Positions 7,762 to 11,020 of a stretch of DNA of 11,020 nucleotides are shown here, in pieces (position 1 is the stretch's first letter; the number at the start of each line of letters is the position of its first letter). The translations under genes were made by a program, and so were the position numbers. Under the pieces are notes generated by a model. It made no database searches. It was not told where the DNA came from and saw only the letters and a list, made by a program, of their open reading frames with translations. This DNA comes from Nocardia sp. NRRL S-836. Lineage in GTDB: Bacteria; Actinomycetota; Actinomycetes; Mycobacteriales; Pseudonocardiaceae. The stretch lies in the NCBI RefSeq assembly GCF_001279525.1, contig NZ_LGDY01000160.1, positions 1 through 11,020 of the forward strand, in the 5' to 3' direction.

Positions 7762-8944
7762 GGCGTGGATTCTCCCGCACCGCGTAGTCGGCCCTGGACG
7801 GGCCCGTCCCGGTGACGAGCACCTCGACGCCGAGCAGATCTTCCAGGTACGCCACGGGATCAGGCATGTCCTCCAGCTGGGTGCGGGAGGTGGCGACCTT
7901 GAGACCCTGGGCGTCCAGGTGCGTCACGGCCAGCCCGTCGACGCCTCCGCAGCACTCCACGGCGTAGCGCAACAGGACGGCGTCCAGGTGCCCGGCCCGC
8001 CACGCGCCCTGGTACTCCCCCGTGCCGTTGTGCGCTTCCGGGAACCTGGCCGCGACGGCCTGGTCCTCCGTGGGCAGCGGGCCCGCGCCGTGGCGGGTCT
8101 GGTAGGTCCTGGTCACGCCGAGCACGCGGGCCGGGCGTCCGTTCAGCAGCGCTCGCGCGTTGCGCGGTGTCACCGTGGACCAGGTCGTGTGCGGGTGGAA
8201 CCCGTAGGTCTCGTCCAGCAGAACCCCTTGGGCGCCCTCGAAGACGAGCCGTCCGGCGTCGGCGAGCCGGCCGGCCTCGTCACCGGTCGTGATCCGCACG
8301 GCGTCGGCGAACGAGCGGTAGAGCGCGACGAGCTCGTCCACGTTCGCGACGGCACCGGTCAACGGCTCGTAGAACTTGGCGAGCACGTCCAGCTTCCGCC
8401 TGAGCGCGTGCGGGTCCAGGCAGTCGCCGACGACCGGGGCGGGCCCCGGTTCGCCGGGCACCCGCTGTTCCTCGACCACGTCACCCCGCCGCGCACCCCG
8501 CTCGCCGAGCAGCCCGTACCAGACGGTCTCGCCGATCCCCTTGCCGCACGACCCGTGCCGGTCAGCGCCCCTGGCGTTCTCCCTGGCCCGGTTCGCGGCC
8601 ACGTGGATCGGCGTCGTGAGCAGCGCCTGGGCGTCGATCGAGACCATCGACAGCGGGTCGGTGACGCCGACGGCCTCCAGCTCACGCGACTCGGTCGCCA
8701 GCGCGATCGGTTCGACGAGCACGTGGCGGGACAACCAGGTCGGCACGCCCGCGAGCGTGCCGGACCCGAACTGGCTGAAGGTGTGGTGCCGCCCGCCGGC
8801 CACGACGTTGTGCGCGGCCTGCGCTCCCCCGTTGAACCGCACGACCCCCGTGACCGACCCGTCGGCGCACAGCGCGTCGACCACGGCCCCCTTGCCCTCG
8901 TCGCCGAACCCCAGCCCGACGACGATCACGTGCTCCCCGTTCAT
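7712..8944 (-). CDS. Divergent, shortened adenylosuccinate synthetase (PurA-like)
   Basis: This 410-aa protein is clearly of the PurA fold. It has GFGDEGKG at 12-19 with the catalytic Asp15 and P-loop Lys18, VVRFNGGAQAAH with catalytic His45, GSCGKGIGE at 131-139, FEGAQG at 235-240 (Gln239) and TRHGAGPLPTE at 283-293. PurA joins aspartate to IMP with GTP. Several substrate positions differ from housekeeping PurA: GGHNAGH has become GGAQAAH, GTTGRGIGP has become GSCGKGIGE, the RRRRTGW aspartate loop has become YQGAWRAG (311-318), and guanine-binding TKLD has become THLD (341-344). The stretch of roughly 50 residues that normally follows TKLD is missing, and the protein goes almost directly to the C-terminal TGTGPSR (378-384). 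The nucleotide, acceptor or phosphate donor may therefore differ. It starts 2 nt after the vWA stop and overlaps the NUDIX gene by 50 nt. It is probably not the housekeeping enzyme. Confidence 0.85.
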   Translation of the reverse strand: MNGEHVIVVGLGFGDEGKGAVVDALCADGSVTGVVRFNGGAQAAHNVVAGGRHHTFSQFGSGTLAGVPTWLSRHVLVEPIALATESRELEAVGVTDPLSMVSIDAQALLTTPIHVAANRARENARGADRHGSCGKGIGETVWYGLLGERGARRGDVVEEQRVPGEPGPAPVVGDCLDPHALRRKLDVLAKFYEPLTGAVANVDELVALYRSFADAVRITTGDEAGRLADAGRLVFEGAQGVLLDETYGFHPHTTWSTVTPRNARALLNGRPARVLGVTRTYQTRHGAGPLPTEDQAVAARFPEAHNGTGEYQGAWRAGHLDAVLLRYAVECCGGVDGLAVTHLDAQGLKVATSRTQLEDMPDPVAYLEDLLGVEVLVTGTGPSRADYAVRENPRHDRVDAGVGGRDRAPV

Positions 8945-8946
8945 CG

Positions 8947-9927
8947 TCAGCTCAGCGTCACGTCGTCGGGACCGTCGATGCCCAGCGGCACCACCGTGGC
9001 CGGCCGCGCGGCGGCACCGACGGCGACCAGCGCCTTGCCGACGGCCTCGCTCTCGGCGACCGACCCGATCTCGGCGAGGTCCACCAGCGCCTGGCCGAGG
9101 TCCACCACCTGTTCCTCCACCCCGATCGTCGCGGCGATGAGCTCGCACACCGCGGCGGGGTCGTCCAGCTTGAGGAAGTTCTGCCCGAGGATCGCCCGCC
9201 AGTGCTCGGCGATGGCGTCGTCGTGGAAGTACGACGACTGGTTGGGCAGGATGAAGTAGACGTGCCACTTGCGGGCCAGCTCGCGGTACACCGACACCGG
9301 GTCGATGTCCTGGCTGACGTCGTCGCCGATGATCCGCCGGATGTGCCGGGCCTCCAGCCGCGGCTTGTTCAGCTCGTCGCCGATGATGAACAGGTAGCCC
9401 TTCCTGCCGCGCTTCTGCCAGGCATCGCTGACCACGTGCCGCGCCACGAAGTAGGCGGCCAGCTCGTAGGACTCGCTCTTCTGCCCACCACCGTTGCCTT
9501 CGAGGAAGATGTTCCGCAACTGCTCGTCCATGCGGTTGTCCGACTCGAACTGCCCGACCTGCAACGGAACCCGGTCGCTGTCGGCGTCACCGATGCCGCC
9601 GAACATCAGCTGCGGGTCGGCGAGATATCCCTTGCGCTGCAACAACCCGTGCAGCTTGCCGAGCTTGCCCTGCATGATCCGCGGCACGCTGCCCATCGAC
9701 CCGGTCACGTCGAACAGCACCGCGATCGGTGTCGAGTCGGCGTGGTCGGGCGAGTCGCGGCACTCGCGGAACGCGACGTTCAGCGGGTCCAGCGCGGGCG
9801 CGGCCTTCCAGTGCGTGGCCGGCTGCGCCTTGACGCTCGCCGTGTAGCCGAAGTCGGCGATCCCCTTGGCCGCGCGGAAGGTCTTTGCCGCGGCGTAGGC
9901 GTTGTCGTCCCACCTGCCATGTCCCAT
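8947..9927 (-). CDS. vWA-domain protein with MIDAS motif
   Basis: The 326-aa cytoplasmic protein starts MGHGRWDDNAYAAAK, a head I associate with an actinobacterial vWA family. The vWA domain begins near residue 66. LFDVTGSMG gives the metal-ion site Asp73-x-Thr75-x-Ser77, a DxTxS form of the usual DxSxS. FGGIGDAD (Asp114) and FIIGDE (Asp184) supply further acidic residues, with GGGQKSESYELA at 146-157 between them. The C-terminal 100 residues form an extra helical region of no family I can name. There is no signal peptide or membrane segment. ATG 9927 is preferred over ATG 9933 because GGAG at 9935-9938 lies 7 nt from the former and 1 nt from the latter. It is flanked by the kinase-like gene upstream and the PurA-like gene 2 nt downstream. 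vWA proteins usually act as metal-dependent assembly or adaptor partners, so the J-domain/pseudokinase protein is the obvious candidate partner. Confidence 0.85.
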   Translation of the reverse strand: MGHGRWDDNAYAAAKTFRAAKGIADFGYTASVKAQPATHWKAAPALDPLNVAFRECRDSPDHADSTPIAVLFDVTGSMGSVPRIMQGKLGKLHGLLQRKGYLADPQLMFGGIGDADSDRVPLQVGQFESDNRMDEQLRNIFLEGNGGGQKSESYELAAYFVARHVVSDAWQKRGRKGYLFIIGDELNKPRLEARHIRRIIGDDVSQDIDPVSVYRELARKWHVYFILPNQSSYFHDDAIAEHWRAILGQNFLKLDDPAAVCELIAATIGVEEQVVDLGQALVDLAEIGSVAESEAVGKALVAVGAAARPATVVPLGIDGPDDVTLS

Positions 9928-9929
9928 GG

Positions 9930-10949
9930 TCATTCTCCAGTCTTGGGGAGGGCGAACGGGCGGAAACGCCGTGCGCCGTAGAGTTCTTCGAGCAGTTCGT
10001 CGTACTCGCGCATCAGGTCGACGGCATCGGGCCGCTGGCCGGGGCGCTCCTGTCGGCAGCCGCTGGCGAACGCGCGTTGCCTGGTTTCTGTTTGCGCCAG
10101 CATGGTGAGCATCAGTGTGTGTGCCATGTGGACGTCGGTCGCGGCGGTGACCGGTTGTCCTGCTTCGACTTCCGGCGGGTAGGCGATCGTGCGGCTGGTG
10201 GCGAGCAGCCGCTGCCCCTCCTCGACGGCGAACGACCAGCCGACCAGGACGATGCCGTGCTGCTCGGGGTGCACCATGACGTTGTCGGCGGTGACGGCAC
10301 CGTGCACCAGGCCTATGCGGTGGGCGCCGGCCAGGGCCTTCAACAGTCTGCGGTGCATCCACGCGTAGTCGCGGCCGTCGAGTCCGGCGGGGAAGGCGCG
10401 TTGGACGTCCGCGAGGGTCACGAAGCCTTCGCGGAGGGGGTCGAGGACGGTGAAGGCGCGGGAGCCCTTCGCCACGTCGCCCGAGGTGTCGAGGAGTCTC
10501 GGGTAGTAGGGGCGGAGCCAGTGGTGGGTGTCGGTGAGGCGTTCCAGTTGGCGCAGGGCTTGCCATTCGCTGTGCAGCAACGGGTTCAGGGCCGGGTTGC
10601 GGACGACCTTGACGACGTGGGGGCCGGTGGAGTCGTAGAGGTTGGCGATGCTGCCGATGGCGAACGGTTTTGTGATGCGGTAGGTGCCGGTTCGGGTTTT
10701 CAGGTCGACCGGGGTTGTGGTTGTTGCGGCGTGGGTCCAGTCGTGGTGCAGGCGGGTCAGGGTTGCGGATGCCGCGTGGGCTCGTTTGTCGGTGGGACCG
10801 ACCACGTCGGGGTGCAGGACCGAGGCCAGGGCGTGGAACAGGGTGCGGGCCTGTTTGCGCTTGGCGGGGTCGGTGGTCCGGGGGCCGAACAGGGCCTCGG
10901 GTGAGGTGGCTTGTTCGACCAGGTCCAGGGCCTCCGTCGTGGTGAGCAT
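9930..10949 (-). CDS. J-domain-like plus protein pseudokinase fusion
   Basis: The 339-aa protein has an N-terminal helical segment with ARTLFHALASVLHPDV (HPD at 46-48), as in J domains that stimulate Hsp70. A protein-kinase-like domain spans about 88-330. The VAIK-type lysine is Lys114 (VVKVV) and the helix-C glutamate is Glu128. The glycine loop is poor (AIGSIANLYDS at 97-107). The catalytic loop reads VHGAVTADN (215-223): His216 and Asn223 are kept, but the HRD aspartate is Ala218. The DFG motif reads GWS at 237-239 with Gly in place of Asp. With both catalytic aspartates gone it is probably a pseudokinase used for binding or scaffolding. It is the first gene of the operon, and its ATG lies 6 nt after a -10 element. 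Its TGA at 9930-9932 overlaps the upstream candidate ATG (9931-9933) of the vWA gene. The J-domain call rests on the HPD and helix pattern and is less sure than the kinase fold. Confidence 0.78.
   Translation of the reverse strand: MLTTTEALDLVEQATSPEALFGPRTTDPAKRKQARTLFHALASVLHPDVVGPTDKRAHAASATLTRLHHDWTHAATTTTPVDLKTRTGTYRITKPFAIGSIANLYDSTGPHVVKVVRNPALNPLLHSEWQALRQLERLTDTHHWLRPYYPRLLDTSGDVAKGSRAFTVLDPLREGFVTLADVQRAFPAGLDGRDYAWMHRRLLKALAGAHRIGLVHGAVTADNVMVHPEQHGIVLVGWSFAVEEGQRLLATSRTIAYPPEVEAGQPVTAATDVHMAHTLMLTMLAQTETRQRAFASGCRQERPGQRPDAVDLMREYDELLEELYGARRFRPFALPKTGE
9935..9938 (-). promoter_or_regulatory. Ribosome binding site deciding the vWA start
   Basis: On the minus strand GGAG is followed by 7 nt and then ATG at 9927. 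The earlier in-frame ATG (9933) lies only 1 nt away, too close for initiation. The site is inside the 3' end of the kinase-like gene, so the vWA gene has its own initiation signal despite the overlap. Confidence 0.6.
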
Positions 10950-10974
10950 GGTTTGAGTCTATGCGACTCAAACC
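10950..10974. promoter_or_regulatory. Perfect inverted repeat, candidate operator over the -10
   Basis: The arms GGTTTGAGTC (10950-10959) and GACTCAAACC (10965-10974) are exact reverse complements separated by TATGC. The 25-bp site abuts the start codon at 10949 and contains the whole -10 element, so a bound dimer would block RNA polymerase. Its position argues against a terminator. The NUDIX-winged-helix protein at the end of the same operon is the natural candidate ligand-controlled repressor (inference). Confidence 0.75.
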
Positions 10975-10984
10975 TGGATTGCAA
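10956..10984 (-). promoter_or_regulatory. Probable leaderless promoter of the four-gene minus operon
   Basis: Reading the minus strand, TTGCAA (10979-10984) serves as a -35, followed by a 17-nt spacer and TAGACT (10956-10961), a good TANNNT -10. The -10 ends 6 nt before the ATG at 10949, so transcription should start on or next to the start codon. No Shine-Dalgarno sequence could fit in the leader. This spacing is the usual mark of leaderless genes in actinobacteria. Confidence 0.65.
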
Positions 10985-11020
10985 TGGTGGGGTGGGTGTG
11001 GCGGCGGGGTGGTTGATGGG
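10985..11020. other. Upstream edge, no recognisable feature
   Basis: This 36-base stretch ahead of the operon promoter is G-rich on the plus strand (runs of GGGG and GGTGG). It shows no gene start I can support. A divergent gene beyond the window edge is possible. Confidence 0.4.

Noticed and set aside
7712..8944. Phage-type PurZ (2-aminoadenine genome pathway)
   Set aside because: The catalytic Asp of GDEGKG is kept, which PurZ replaces as I recall, and there is no phage gene nearby.
7298..9259. 653-codon plus-strand frame opposite the NUDIX, PurA-like and vWA genes
   Set aside because: It is a shadow frame. The minus strand carries the conserved motifs (GDEGKG, FEGAQG, DVTGS).
9931..9933. 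ATG 9933 as the vWA start
   Set aside because: GGAG is only 1 nt away. The second ATG (9927) has 7-nt spacing and yields the MGHGRW head.
10950..10974. Inverted repeat as a transcription terminator
   Set aside because: It lies directly before a start codon, overlaps a good -10, and has no T-run on either side.

Overview
This is a very GC-rich (about 70%), densely coded window with GTG and ATG starts, start/stop overlaps and one probable leaderless promoter. This points to an actinobacterium. The protein style (Pls-type synthetase, DUF4153 membrane protein, vWA and J-domain/kinase-like genes) fits Pseudonocardiales or relatives, but the genus cannot be fixed from the sequence. There is no RNA gene, insertion sequence or CRISPR array, and no gene-free stretch above 300 bases.

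Plus-strand half (1-7142). The window opens inside a DUF4153/DUF4173-type polytopic membrane protein. Its frame stays open to the left edge, and its N-terminal part is a disordered tail built from 36-bp and 24-bp coding repeats. After 63 bp comes a large synthetase with the full layout of epsilon-poly-L-lysine synthetase (Pls/PosA family): adenylation domain, carrier domain, then three repeats of a membrane pair plus a soluble domain. Its substrate pocket reads DAESIGTVVK, which looks like a lysine code. An ATGA overlap couples it to a compact M1 zinc aminopeptidase. Together they look like a make-and-trim cassette for a cationic homopolymer of an amino acid.

Minus-strand half (10949-7117). 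Four genes lie head to tail and read leftward: a J-domain plus pseudokinase protein, a vWA protein with a MIDAS motif, a shortened and divergent adenylosuccinate-synthetase homologue, and a catalytically degenerate NUDIX protein with a C-terminal winged helix (NrtR-like). The genes overlap or nearly touch, so they are probably one transcript. Directly before the first ATG is a 17-bp-spaced promoter whose -10 ends 6 nt from the start codon (leaderless signature). A perfect 10-5-10 inverted repeat lies over that -10. The simplest model is that the NUDIX-winged-helix protein senses a nucleotide-like ligand and represses its own operon through this palindrome, while the PurA-like enzyme makes or consumes a related nucleotide. 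This model is inference.

The two halves converge and overlap by 26 bp at 7117-7142.
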